44,151 bases of DNA from an uncultured Lachnospiraceae bacterium (GTDB taxonomy: Bacteria; Bacillota; Clostridia; Lachnospirales; Lachnospiraceae), in contig CANQBX010000027.1 in the NCBI GenBank assembly GCA_947589095.1, positions 1-44,151 on the forward strand, in the 5' to 3' direction. Position 1 is the stretch's first letter, and each line of letters opens with the position of its first letter. This document shows, piece after piece, positions 1-8,777 of this stretch. The notes under the pieces were generated by a model. The model did no database searches. It was not told the origin of the DNA and saw only the letters and a program-made list of their open reading frames with translations. The position numbers and the translations under genes were made by a program.

Positions 1-59
1 GCCATTGCAAAAAGTGCTTTGTTCTTCTTAAATTCGTCGAAAAAGCCTTCTTTTTTCAT
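1..59 (-). CDS. Carbohydrate ABC transporter permease, N-terminal fragment
   Basis: Only the first 19 codons lie in the window; the gene continues past its left edge. The translation starts MKKEGFFDEFKKNKALFAM, a lysine-rich cytoplasmic start running into a hydrophobic stretch. This resembles the start of LplB/YtcP-type sugar ABC permeases, which form the inner-membrane channel for oligosaccharide uptake. A consensus AGGAGG ribosome site sits about 7 bases before the ATG, and a promoter lies about 60 bases further upstream. An AraC regulator is encoded just upstream on the same strand, the usual partner of such transporters. The family call rests on a very short stretch and on context, so it is tentative. 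Confidence 0.45.
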   Translation of the reverse strand, partial: MKKEGFFDEFKKNKALFAM

Positions 60-113
60 ACCAAACCTCCTTATTTTATTTCTTTTTTGGGCCCTTTTTT
101 GTAAAACATATAT

Positions 114-142
114 AGATTAACATGCCCCCCGTGATTTGCCAA
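114..142 (-). promoter_or_regulatory. Promoter of the ABC permease operon
   Basis: On the minus strand, TTGGCA (137-142) and TAATCT (114-119) are separated by exactly 17 bases, a good sigma-A promoter. Upstream of the -35 element is an AT-rich inverted repeat TTGTA-7-TACAA (149-165), a possible site for the AraC regulator encoded at 301-1491. Regulator binding is inference. Confidence 0.55.
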
Positions 143-261
143 CCGTTTTTGTATATTATTTACAATATATTTTGACGTGTCTTTGGGGATTCATTGTTAA
201 TGTGCATATTATATGCGCTATAATCAAAGAATTATAAGACATATTTTTGCATAACAAAAGA

Positions 262-302
262 AGCCTTTGTAACTACTGCAGAAATTGCGGCCTACAAAGG
301 CT
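262..302 (-). terminator. Rho-independent terminator of the AraC gene
   Basis: A perfect 10-base inverted repeat (262-271 with 293-302, loop 21) overlaps the TAG stop codon of the AraC gene. On the minus strand it is followed by a T-rich run (TTCTTTTGTT). It separates the regulator from the ABC transporter promoter downstream. Confidence 0.65.
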
Positions 303-1491
303 ATTGCCGGATCCCGTACCTTTCACGATACGCTTTCGGCGTCATACCGGTGTATTTCTTAAATACCTGTCCGAAATGGCTCTGTGAAGCAAAGCCAAAG
401 GAATAAGCAACCTCGTCCAGCGGCTTATCCAGATAGACAAGTTCTTTTTTCGATGTTTCTATTTTCTCCCTTATGATATACTCCGACAGCTTGATCCCCT
501 CTTCCTGAAGGAACAGATGGGACAGATACCCCGGCGTGATAGCAAGCTGACCGGCAATGTCTTTTACGCTCAGTTTGGAATGGAGCTGACTTGCGATCAG
601 GCTCTTGCACCGCGTAATAAGCGGACTCTGCCGATTCTTTTTTACCTTCAGATCACGAACGGCCCTGCAGTATTCAATCTCAGCCTGCCGTGCGTAAGTC
701 CCTGCAGCCAGTATATCCTTCATTTCTTCTATGTGCTGTATAAACGCATCCGACATGGAAAATGCGATCTCAGGGATCAGTCCGCCCGCGATGGCCGACC
801 GGGAAGCCAGCGTAATCACAACGATCGACATATCCTTCATCTGCCGCAGCGGATCATGGGAAAGCGTTCCATATCTTCCGACAAAGGACTCTTCAAAGCT
901 CTGGATCAGCGCTTCCTCATCGCCCTTTCGGATCGCTTCCTGTTCCCGCAGCTCCTGACTGTAGGGATTATGTACCGTCGCGTTCTCATGCAGCTCATAC
1001 ATCACTTTATTCAGATGCCTGCGCATGGAATAAATCTTCTCATCGCTCACAAAATTCTTCTGAAGCATCTCTTTTCTCTGGATCGTCCGGCCTGCAGCCG
1101 CTTCGTACAGCATCATGATCACTTCGAAGAAATCGTCCGGAGAAGCGATGGGCACCTTGTAGGGCTGGGACGGCTCCATAGAATGCGTTTTTACGATATA
1201 GCCGGACGCGGCCGCTTCCGTATGGGAAATGCAGCACGGCCCCATTACGTATATCGAATCCGCCGCTTTCACAATGCCATAAATGATCTGGTGCGGTTCC
1301 TGATAAAACGTCGGATATTCTTCGCAGCCCCTTTGCAGAATCTGTTCCGTAAACCTGCTGTCGCAGGAAAATACATCCTGCTGTTCCCCATGATCTGTAT
1401 AGACATTCATCCGCTTTCCGGTTTTGTCAAATCTATGGATCGGCACATGGATCAAATGTGTGACGTGTACGCACAGCCTCTCAACATTCAT
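301..1491 (-). CDS. AraC family transcriptional regulator
   Basis: A 396-residue DNA-binding regulator. The last ~100 residues form the two-helix-turn-helix AraC domain: the first helix pair includes VKDIAGQLAITPGYLSHLF, the second DEVAYSFGFASQSHFGQVF, followed by the family signature GMTPKAYRERYG. The first ~280 residues are a long sensor region that I cannot place in a named ligand-binding family; similar large AraC proteins in Clostridia often sit next to sugar ABC transporters. The start is an ATG with AGGGGGG about 10 bases upstream. The gene faces a sugar-type ABC permease on the same strand, separated by a terminator and a promoter, so it probably controls that transporter. The specific inducer cannot be read from the sequence. 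Confidence 0.9.
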   Translation of the reverse strand: MNVERLCVHVTHLIHVPIHRFDKTGKRMNVYTDHGEQQDVFSCDSRFTEQILQRGCEEYPTFYQEPHQIIYGIVKAADSIYVMGPCCISHTEAAASGYIVKTHSMEPSQPYKVPIASPDDFFEVIMMLYEAAAGRTIQRKEMLQKNFVSDEKIYSMRRHLNKVMYELHENATVHNPYSQELREQEAIRKGDEEALIQSFEESFVGRYGTLSHDPLRQMKDMSIVVITLASRSAIAGGLIPEIAFSMSDAFIQHIEEMKDILAAGTYARQAEIEYCRAVRDLKVKKNRQSPLITRCKSLIASQLHSKLSVKDIAGQLAITPGYLSHLFLQEEGIKLSEYIIREKIETSKKELVYLDKPLDEVAYSFGFASQSHFGQVFKKYTGMTPKAYRERYGIRQ

Positions 1492-1628
1492 TTCTGTGGT
1501 TCCCCCCTGAATCTTTTGTTCATTGTGTTTAATATACCATATCTTCCGGGAACCCAGACAGATAGATTTTTATAATAATATACAAGACCGTTTTCGATTT
1601 ATATCAAATAAGATGCTATAATATCAAG

Positions 1629-1654
1629 ATTCAGCTTTAAGCTGAATTTTTTTT
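1629..1654 (+). terminator. Hairpin with T8 tail on the plus strand
   Basis: ATTCAGC (1629-1635) pairs with GCTGAAT (1641-1647) and is followed by eight T residues, a standard intrinsic terminator shape for plus-strand transcription. No plus-strand gene precedes it. It may block antisense transcripts, end an unannotated short RNA, or be chance. The rest of 1492-1778 holds the AraC promoter region and the next terminator; I see no gene there. Confidence 0.4.
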
Positions 1655-1703
1655 GTTGAAAATTCCATGGAATTTTATGAGAACAGCTTCTTATTTTGAC
1701 GTC

Positions 1704-1738
1704 AAAAAAAATCCGTCTCCGGAAAATCCGAAGACGGA
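1704..1738 (-). terminator. Rho-independent terminator of the glycerophosphodiesterase gene
   Basis: A 12-base stem (1712-1723 with 1727-1738, one G-U pair, 3-base loop) is followed on the minus strand by eight T residues (the A run at 1704-1711). It lies about 40 bases past the stop codon of the gene at 1779-3908. Confidence 0.85.
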
Positions 1739-1778
1739 CTTACAACTTTATTGTATGTGTAACGGTTGCAGATTATTA

Positions 1779-3908
1779 CTATTGCTCCTCAAACAGCAGA
1801 AAATAAGTATCTCTGTCCTTCATCACCTCGTCCGCCAGGACCGGATCGCCGGTAATGATATTATCGACGCCAAGCTCATACATTCTCTGCATGCTGTCCT
1901 GCGTGTCCACAGTCCAGGCGTGGACCTCCTTGCCGCGGGCGTGCAGCTCCGTGATCATCGCCGGAGTGACGAAGGTCGTCTCGACGCTGAAGAAATCCGC
2001 CGCCGGCAGATCATAGTAGAGACCAACGCCCACCGCCATGATATAGCCGCATTTCAGCTCCGGCGCCAGTTCCTTGACGCGCTCCAGGGCGTCGTACTGC
2101 AGGGATGTGATGACGCATTCATTTTCAAAACCGTTCTCGCGGATCACGCGGACCGTCTCTTCCACCAGAGTGGGCGTCGTTCCCTTGATCTCGATATTCA
2201 GTTTGATCTTCCCCTTGCAGTATTTTATCACCTCATCCAGCGTCGGAACCGGCGTACCGGCGTACTTCGCCGCGTCCCCTCCGGAATAGCCCTTGCTGGC
2301 GTCCAGCTTCGCCAGCTCCTCGTAAGTGTTATCGTCCACGTCCACATTCACGCCGGTACAGCGCTTCAGGCTGGTATCGTGGGTCAGGACCACCACGCCG
2401 TCGCTGGTCTGCTGCACGTCGATCTCCGCGTAATCCGCGACGCCGCTTTCAACGGCCGCCTGAATGGACGGGATCGTGTTCTCCGGCGCCACAGCCGAAT
2501 ACCCCCGGTGGCTGGTGATCTTCGTTTCCGTAACAAGCAGATCCAGAAAATCCGTCTCCTGGATTACAAGGGTTAGAACAAATACCAGTCCGACGCTGAG
2601 AGCCATTCCGCCCGCGTACAGTCCGACCGCCGCCAGCTTATGGAGCGAGAAACGGGGCCTCGGCTTCGCCTCCGGCGGGCAGCAGGTCTCCGGTTCGCCG
2701 TCCGCTTTCTTAAAACGGTGGAACAGCGCCGTCAGATAGGCATACTGCGCAAATGTGATCGTGCATCCCATGACGAAGACAAAAACCGGCACATAGGCGT
2801 TCCGGAGGATCAGAAGATACGCCTGCCCCCAGATCTTGATATCCGGCTCCACGGCCAGCAGGACAGCCAGAAAAAGGAGCGCTGTGAAGGCCAGAAACAC
2901 CGTCATTTTCAGAACCATCCATGTCTTATAGAGAACGATCTTCACCGCGCTGGCGATCCTGCGCCCCTTCACAAGCCGCATACTGCGCCGGATCGCCTCC
3001 GGCAGGTCGCAGTGCTCCAGTATGAAATAGTGGAATACAAAAAGGCATTCCAGCACCAGGATGACCATCGCCGCCGCGGCAGCCGCATAAAGGAATAAAT
3101 ATACCGGCTGGTCCAGGATCACCTCCATGATATATTCCGGCACCACGATCTGAGAGATCATGTCCGACGCCATGAAAATATCGGTAAACGGCACCACGAA
3201 CGCCGCAAACAGAAGCAGCGGCAGGTTCTTCAGCTTTAAAATATGCCTGGTATCGATGACAGACCGCTTAAACAGCGCGATCAGGCCGATCTTTTTCCGG
3301 TGCCAGGCGCAGTCCAGGCAGATGACGATTCCGGATATCTCCAGAACCGTCCAGATCATATAGCTCAGCGCGATGACAAGAATGGCCAGGAGGATCAGCG
3401 GATTCTTGAAAATATCCGTCAGGTTGTCAGTTGTGATGAAATCGGCGCGGGAATGCAGAAACGCCTGGGTCCACAAAAACCGCCCGATCGGCACCAGGAT
3501 AAATTTGAACACGCCCATATACAGCACAAGATAGAAAAACATGGAGGAGGTGGGCCGGTGGAGGCGTTTTTCCTTGATATCGCCGTCTCCTTTGCTCCTG
3601 CGCTTCTTCTCAGCCGGGTCTTCTTCCGCTTCACTCCCGCCCTCTTTTCCGGCGGCGGCGTATTCATGGCTTCCATTCTTTTCTCCGGTCACACTGCCCG
3701 CTCCGTTCTTGCTTTCTTCTCTGATCTCATCGCTTTTCTGGTGCTCGTTCTCTTCACCAGCCATACTTCCCGTTTTGTTTTTACTCACTTTTCTGACCTC
3801 GACGTTCTCTTGAATCTCGCATTTTTCATTGGCTGTACCGCTTTTTTCGCTCACGCTTTCCTCTTCCGCACTTTCTTCTTCACTATCTTTTTTCTGCCAG
3901 AATGACAT
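1779..3908 (-). CDS. Membrane-anchored glycerophosphodiester phosphodiesterase
   Basis: A 709-residue protein in three parts. Residues 1-115 are a highly charged, repetitive cytoplasmic tail with two related segments (around 40-58 and 62-80, each like SKNxxGSxxGExN). Residues ~120-455 carry about eight hydrophobic helices matching the GDPD-associated membrane domain (PF10110 type). Residues ~463-705 are the GDPD catalytic domain: SHRGYSAVAPENT holds the conserved HRG and PEN, and EIDVQ and THD supply metal and catalytic residues. Such enzymes split glycerophosphodiesters into glycerol-3-phosphate and an alcohol, and may act on lipid headgroups or lipoteichoic acid products outside the membrane. 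GGAAGGA lies about 9 bases before the ATG. It starts 82 bases after the 906-residue gene and may be cotranscribed with it. Confidence 0.92.
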   Translation of the reverse strand: MSFWQKKDSEEESAEEESVSEKSGTANEKCEIQENVEVRKVSKNKTGSMAGEENEHQKSDEIREESKNGAGSVTGEKNGSHEYAAAGKEGGSEAEEDPAEKKRRSKGDGDIKEKRLHRPTSSMFFYLVLYMGVFKFILVPIGRFLWTQAFLHSRADFITTDNLTDIFKNPLILLAILVIALSYMIWTVLEISGIVICLDCAWHRKKIGLIALFKRSVIDTRHILKLKNLPLLLFAAFVVPFTDIFMASDMISQIVVPEYIMEVILDQPVYLFLYAAAAAAMVILVLECLFVFHYFILEHCDLPEAIRRSMRLVKGRRIASAVKIVLYKTWMVLKMTVFLAFTALLFLAVLLAVEPDIKIWGQAYLLILRNAYVPVFVFVMGCTITFAQYAYLTALFHRFKKADGEPETCCPPEAKPRPRFSLHKLAAVGLYAGGMALSVGLVFVLTLVIQETDFLDLLVTETKITSHRGYSAVAPENTIPSIQAAVESGVADYAEIDVQQTSDGVVVLTHDTSLKRCTGVNVDVDDNTYEELAKLDASKGYSGGDAAKYAGTPVPTLDEVIKYCKGKIKLNIEIKGTTPTLVEETVRVIRENGFENECVITSLQYDALERVKELAPELKCGYIMAVGVGLYYDLPAADFFSVETTFVTPAMITELHARGKEVHAWTVDTQDSMQRMYELGVDNIITGDPVLADEVMKDRDTYFLLFEEQ

Positions 3909-3990
3909 ATTGCTTTTTCCTTCCCAGACGTGTTCCGTCCGTTCTCTGTGATATGTATTCGTCCGTCAGCCGTTACTCCGGAACGGAATT

Positions 3991-6711
3991 TTAGTGGATC
4001 CGCGGCGAAGCCGCCCCGGAGTTTCTCTGCGAAGCGTTCTGCGCCTGCCCCGTCTGATTCTGCGCATTTTCAGCCGCCCGGACATTCGCCCATTTATGCT
4101 GTCCCATCGCCGTCTCACGTTCAAAACGCGTTATTTTCTCGAAATTGACGCCCTCCTGCGCCAGAGCGTCGCAGCGGCCGGGCGCAGCGATCTTAGCCAT
4201 ACTCAGAGCCGGCAGGATAACAGCTCCTGCTTTCGCAAACAGGTTCTTCGGCGTATATACGTAACCTCCCACATTCTGCGTGGGATTGCCGACAAGCATA
4301 AGATCTTCCCAGTTCTGATCCTTCCACTGATCGGTCGGAATTTTCGTTACATGATCGCTGGCAAGCCATTTCGACATGGTGTCGATCCGGTTCCAGAGCG
4401 CGTCGATCTCCGAGGCTTTCAGAAGATCCTTGAATTTGTATTCGATCAGGGCCCGGTTCTCCGGCTTCGCCAGATCCTTCACAAAATTATAAGTGGTCTC
4501 ATCCACGACCCGCACAAGTCCAAGCGGTACGGAATGGGCGCCGCAGCTGGCGACATCGAATTCGCCGAAGGACATATCATGATCGATTCCCTTGATCGAA
4601 ACGATCCTTCCGGCGCCGTCGAGTTTCCATCGGATATTGTTCATGTGCCGATCTCCCTGCCCGCAGATCAGATCCAGCACCTGCATATCAGCCAGCTGCT
4701 TCTTGATTCCGGCCTGATTGGCGATCAGATCCTCCGGACGGTTGAACGGGTACTTCATCGTAATATCCGCGCCTCCGACTCCTGGCGCGAATTCCATGAA
4801 CATTCCCGGCACCTTCCTGCCGCCTTCCTCGATGTACTCGGCCTTCTGCGCCTGGGCGACCAGATCCGGACACCCCATCAGTGACGCCATCACGGAAGTA
4901 GCGATCGCCCGGTTATTCAGATTATCCAGGTTCTCAGGCCGGGCGCCCACCTGAAGAGAGGTCGAGAAAAATGGTTTTGCCGTCTTTGCGATATCCGGTC
5001 CCAGCGCCGCGCAGGCAAGACTCTCCGCTTCTCTCTCCCTTTTTCCTTTCCCCGCAGGGATATACTTCTCAAGCTCTTTGCCGTCTTTGCTCCTTAAGAT
5101 ACTCCGGAGTTCTGCGTTCGCGGCAATGGCATCCCCAAGCATCTTCTTACCGTTCCGCGGGATGTCGCTTTTCTGGATCAGATCCTGCAGCTCGTCCGGA
5201 TGGAACCCGCGCGGCGTCCGGTTGACCAGCTTCTGATCGATCTGTTCCGCCAGCAGTTCATACGCGCTTCGGGCCGCTCTTTCCGCCTCCCCTTCGCCTT
5301 CGGGAATCAGATTCTTTTCACGGAAGAAGTCCATGTATTCATCGCCGTTTTTCATATAGCGCATCTGGTTGAACCAGTCGGCATTCACCAGGCTCGTCCG
5401 TATGTTGTTCTTCGTCTCCTCCGACAGCCCGGGAAAAGCGTCGACCTTATCAAGGACGAGCTGCATAAATGATTTCGGAGCCGGCTCGTCCTTCGTAAAG
5501 AAGCCTTTATCCGGGCCGTCCTTAATGTAGATCCTGGAGCTCATGGCCGCACCGACTATCCCTGTATCGCCGCTTATGTCAACCGTCCGCGCTTCCTTCG
5601 CGATATCAAAAACCGTCTTCCTTCCGGCCGTATCTTCCGAAGGCTTTTGCGTCTTGCTCTTATAAACTTCAAGAACGACACGCTCTCTTTCCTGCAGCTT
5701 CAAAATATCGGAAATGATTCCCAGTCTGCGCTGGCCAAGCGAAGACGTGGCGCCCTTCCGCTCGCGCAGGTACGTGCGGCAGGCAGCGTCTAATTCCTTA
5801 TACGCCGCGAGCATCGCGTCCAGATTCTTCGGATCATCGACCGGCTTATCCCAGTTGTCGGTTATCTTTTTCAGAGCCGCCGTGACACTCTTATATTCCT
5901 TTGAATCGATATGCAGAAAGCTGCTCCGCATTCCGGCCTCATACCCGCCGAGTCCTGAGACAAGCTGGTGGAAACCGATCCTGTTTCTTTCCGGAGTTCC
6001 CGGACCGGCCGGATTATTCGAACCCGCCGAATTTGCCGGACCCGCCTGGTTTTGCGGGCCCGCCGGATTATTCTGCCCGGCCTGATTCTGACTCACTGAA
6101 TTTCCCGCTCCCGCCTGATTGACCCGAACTCTGGGCCCGGCCGTTCTCTGCAGTTCATCCTGCCGGACGGTATCATACATATCACGGTAGCGCTGCGGTC
6201 CCACGCCCGCATTCTCCCGCAGCCGGACGTCTTCCCGCGAATCGATCAGATGGAGATTCTCGTCCCCCGCCAGATAGACGTGGTGCAGATTATCGCCGCT
6301 CTGCGGATTCTCCCTGTAAAGCACATAATCCCGGATCTGCAGCATGGCGTAGGCCATGGCGGCCTCGTTATTCTTAATATCATTGCCGTCGAAAAATGAA
6401 ACCGGCTCTCCGTCAAGACGCAGGCTCCGGAGGATCTGCATCAGATTTTCTTTCGAAACCGTCGCCGGATCGATGCCCTGGACTTCATCCGCCTCCTCCG
6501 GGGTGTTGTCCGCCGTCTCCTCTCTCAGCGTGTCTCCGTTTATCTGCCCGTCGAACAGGCGGCAGAATTCCCGGCTTAATTCCTTTATATATGTTTCCTG
6601 CGGAGTGCCTGCCCCCGCTTTCTCCCCGCTGACCGCAAGAGCGCGGATATCCAGGTCATAAGCGGCGCGCACACGGTCCTTTACATTGATCTGAAGCTGC
6701 TTTGATTTCAT
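3991..6711 (-). CDS. Large protein with PI3/PI4-kinase-like catalytic signature
   Basis: A 906-residue protein with no signal peptide or membrane segment. Near residues 684-716 it has GQGDRHMNNI followed 18 residues later by IDHDMSFG. This matches the catalytic loop (GDRHxxN) and metal-binding Asp of phosphatidylinositol-kinase-like and other atypical kinases; candidate residues are D687, N692 and D710. Residues ~384-408 (GAAMSSRIYIKDG, then GFFTKDE) could be the nucleotide loop and the ATP lysine (K407), with a long helical insert before the C-lobe. Residues 198-238 are an Asn/Gly/Pro/Ala repeat (NQAGP, NNPAG) separating an N-terminal region of ~190 residues from the kinase-like part; the C-terminus is again Gln/Asn-rich. 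Substrate unknown: it may phosphorylate lipids or proteins, or be an effector. GGAGG lies 6 bases before the ATG. Confidence 0.6.
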   Translation of the reverse strand: MKSKQLQINVKDRVRAAYDLDIRALAVSGEKAGAGTPQETYIKELSREFCRLFDGQINGDTLREETADNTPEEADEVQGIDPATVSKENLMQILRSLRLDGEPVSFFDGNDIKNNEAAMAYAMLQIRDYVLYRENPQSGDNLHHVYLAGDENLHLIDSREDVRLRENAGVGPQRYRDMYDTVRQDELQRTAGPRVRVNQAGAGNSVSQNQAGQNNPAGPQNQAGPANSAGSNNPAGPGTPERNRIGFHQLVSGLGGYEAGMRSSFLHIDSKEYKSVTAALKKITDNWDKPVDDPKNLDAMLAAYKELDAACRTYLRERKGATSSLGQRRLGIISDILKLQERERVVLEVYKSKTQKPSEDTAGRKTVFDIAKEARTVDISGDTGIVGAAMSSRIYIKDGPDKGFFTKDEPAPKSFMQLVLDKVDAFPGLSEETKNNIRTSLVNADWFNQMRYMKNGDEYMDFFREKNLIPEGEGEAERAARSAYELLAEQIDQKLVNRTPRGFHPDELQDLIQKSDIPRNGKKMLGDAIAANAELRSILRSKDGKELEKYIPAGKGKREREAESLACAALGPDIAKTAKPFFSTSLQVGARPENLDNLNNRAIATSVMASLMGCPDLVAQAQKAEYIEEGGRKVPGMFMEFAPGVGGADITMKYPFNRPEDLIANQAGIKKQLADMQVLDLICGQGDRHMNNIRWKLDGAGRIVSIKGIDHDMSFGEFDVASCGAHSVPLGLVRVVDETTYNFVKDLAKPENRALIEYKFKDLLKASEIDALWNRIDTMSKWLASDHVTKIPTDQWKDQNWEDLMLVGNPTQNVGGYVYTPKNLFAKAGAVILPALSMAKIAAPGRCDALAQEGVNFEKITRFERETAMGQHKWANVRAAENAQNQTGQAQNASQRNSGAASPRIH

Positions 6712-6819
6712 TTATCCTCCTTCCGGACGAATAAAGTCCCGTCCCCCTCCGGGAATTCCCCGGTACAGGTCATATTTTCCTTATGCTGAATACAGTATAG
6801 CAGAAAAAGCACAACAAAA

Positions 6820-6860
6820 GTACAACAAACAAAGCACAGCCGTTACAGGCAGCTGTGCTT
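6820..6860 (-). terminator. Terminator of the purine operon
   Basis: AAGCACAGC (6832-6840) pairs perfectly with GCTGTGCTT (6852-6860); loop 11 bases. On the minus strand a T-rich run follows. It lies about 30 bases past the purD stop. The remaining stretch to 6711 holds only a weak possible promoter for the kinase-like gene (TATACT on the minus strand at 6794-6799). Confidence 0.75.
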
Positions 6861-6891
6861 TTCAGTAAAACATGACTATCATCCGGCCTGT

Positions 6892-8166
6892 TTACGCCTC
6901 GTCGATCGCTTTGCCAATATCATGTCTCATGTACTTATTGGCAAATGAGATCCACTCCGTCGCCGCATAGGCATTCTTCCGCGCGTCTTTCAGCGTATCC
7001 CCAAGGGCCGTCACGCCCAGGACACGGCCGCCGTTTGTGACGATCTCACCGTCCGCGTTAAACTTACTGCCCGCGTGGAACACGTAATAGCCGTCCTTAT
7101 CATCAAATGCGTCCAGCCCGGAGATCACAAATCCCTTTTCGTAATGCTCCGGATACCCGTCGCTGGCCAGCACCACGCAGACCGCCGCGTTATCGTCGAA
7201 CTGCAGGTCGATCCGGTCCAGCGTGCCGTCGATGCAGGCTTCGAACACATCCACGATATCGTTCTTCATACGCGGCAGCACCACCTGGGTCTCCGGATCG
7301 CCGAAACGTGCGTTGTACTCCAGAACCTTCGGCCCGTCCGCCGTCAGCATCAGCCCGAAGAAGATCACGCCCTTAAACTCCCGGCCTTCCGCCCGCATGG
7401 CGTCCACCGTCGGCTGATAGATATGCTCCCGGCAGTAAGCGTCGATCTCCGCCGTATAGAAGGGACTCGGAGAAAATGTCCCCATGCCGCCGGTATTCAG
7501 TCCCTGGTCTCCGTCCTTCGCCCGCTTATGATCCTGCGCCGAAGTCATGACCCGGATCGTCCTGCCGTCCACGAAGGACAGCACCGACACTTCCCGCCCG
7601 GTCATAAACTGCTCCACCACGATCCGGTCGCCGGCGGAGCCGAACTGCTTGTCCAGCATCAGCGTCTTCACGCCTTCCTTCGCCTCTTCGCAGGTTTTAC
7701 AGATCAGCACGCCCTTCCCGAGCGCCAGACCGTCCGCCTTCAGAACGATGGGAACCGGCGCCGTCTCCAGATAGGCAAGCGCTGCCTCCGGCGTGTCGAA
7801 GGTCTCGTAAGCCGCCGTCGGAATCCCGTACTTCTTCATCAGATCCTTGGAAAACGCTTTCGAGCCCTCCAGGATCGCCGCGTTCTTCCGCGGCCCAAAC
7901 GCCCGGATCCCCGCCGCTTCAAACGCGTCCACCGCGCCTGCAGCCAGCGGATCATCCGGCGCCACCACCACCAGATCGATCTTCTTCTCCTTCGCGAACT
8001 TCACCTGCGCCTCAAAATCCATCACCGGAATATTCACGCACTCCGCCACCGCCGCGATCCCCGCGTTGCCCGGCGCGCAGTAAAGCTTCTCCACCTTCGG
8101 ACTCTGCGCCGCCTTCCAGGCGATCGCATGCTCCCTTCCGCCGCCGCCGATGATCAATATCTTCAT
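6892..8166 (-). CDS. purD: Phosphoribosylamine--glycine ligase (GARS)
   Basis: A 424-residue ATP-grasp enzyme joining glycine to phosphoribosylamine with ATP, giving GAR, in purine synthesis. The N-terminus [18 protein letters not shown] is the classic PurD start with its glycine-rich loop. The ATP-grasp core shows PIVLKADGLALGKGV and the conserved NTGGMGTFSPSPF, and later EYNARFGDPETQVVLPR. Length is typical. Its ATG overlaps the purN stop in an ATGA, so the two are translationally coupled. It is the last gene of the purine operon, followed by a terminator. Confidence 0.98.
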   Translation of the reverse strand: MKILIIGGGGREHAIAWKAAQSPKVEKLYCAPGNAGIAAVAECVNIPVMDFEAQVKFAKEKKIDLVVVAPDDPLAAGAVDAFEAAGIRAFGPRKNAAILEGSKAFSKDLMKKYGIPTAAYETFDTPEAALAYLETAPVPIVLKADGLALGKGVLICKTCEEAKEGVKTLMLDKQFGSAGDRIVVEQFMTGREVSVLSFVDGRTIRVMTSAQDHKRAKDGDQGLNTGGMGTFSPSPFYTAEIDAYCREHIYQPTVDAMRAEGREFKGVIFFGLMLTADGPKVLEYNARFGDPETQVVLPRMKNDIVDVFEACIDGTLDRIDLQFDDNAAVCVVLASDGYPEHYEKGFVISGLDAFDDKDGYYVFHAGSKFNADGEIVTNGGRVLGVTALGDTLKDARKNAYAATEWISFANKYMRHDIGKAIDEA

Positions 8167-8777
8167 GGAATCATTCTCTCCTTCCCAATCTCCCCATTCG
8201 CGATCATATCAATCGCCTGCGGCAGTATCACCCACTCCGCCTGCTCCATCACTCTCTGCTGCAGCACCTTCGGCGTATCCCCCGGCTGCACTTCCACCGC
8301 CTTCTGCAGGATAATGGGCCCCGAATCCATCCCCTCATCCACGAAATGCACCGTAGCCCCGGTAATCTTCACGCCTCTCGCCAGCGCCGCCTCATGCACC
8401 TTCAGCCCGTAATATCCCACGCCGCAGAACGACGGAATCAGCGACGGATGAATATTGATGATCCGCCCCCGGTATTTCGCGATCATTGCCGGCGGGATCG
8501 TCACCAGATACCCGGCCAGCACGATCAGATCCAGCCCATAGGAATCGATCTTCTCAAGCAGCGCCTCGTTGAATGCGTCTCTCGTCTCAAACTGCTTCGG
8601 AGACAAACACACCGCCTCCACGCCGTGGTTTTTCGCCCTCTCCAGCGCGTAAGCCCCTGCGTTATTGCTGATCACCACCGCGACCTCCGCATTCGTAATG
8701 CGTCCGCTCCCAATGGCGTCAAAAATGGCCTGCAGGTTCGTCCCTCCGCCGGATACCAGAACACCGATCCTCAGCAT
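8163..8777 (-). CDS. purN: Phosphoribosylglycinamide formyltransferase 1
   Basis: A 204-residue enzyme that transfers a formyl group from 10-formyltetrahydrofolate to GAR. The start [12 protein letters not shown] is the phosphate-binding loop. The catalytic triad context is visible: [12 protein letters not shown] holds the catalytic Asn and His, and [13 protein letters not shown] holds the family Asp motif. Length is normal. It overlaps purM by 7 bases upstream and purD by 4 bases downstream, so the three genes form one tight unit. This folate-dependent version means the formate-dependent PurT is not needed for this step. Confidence 0.97.
   Translation of the reverse strand: MLRIGVLVSGGGTNLQAIFDAIGSGRITNAEVAVVISNNAGAYALERAKNHGVEAVCLSPKQFETRDAFNEALLEKIDSYGLDLIVLAGYLVTIPPAMIAKYRGRIINIHPSLIPSFCGVGYYGLKVHEAALARGVKITGATVHFVDEGMDSGPIILQKAVEVQPGDTPKVLQQRVMEQAEWVILPQAIDMIANGEIGKERMIP

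Noticed and set aside
7075-8412. Plus-strand open frame of 445 codons opposite purD/purN
   Set aside because: Antisense shadow of conserved purine genes; Arg/His-rich without domains.
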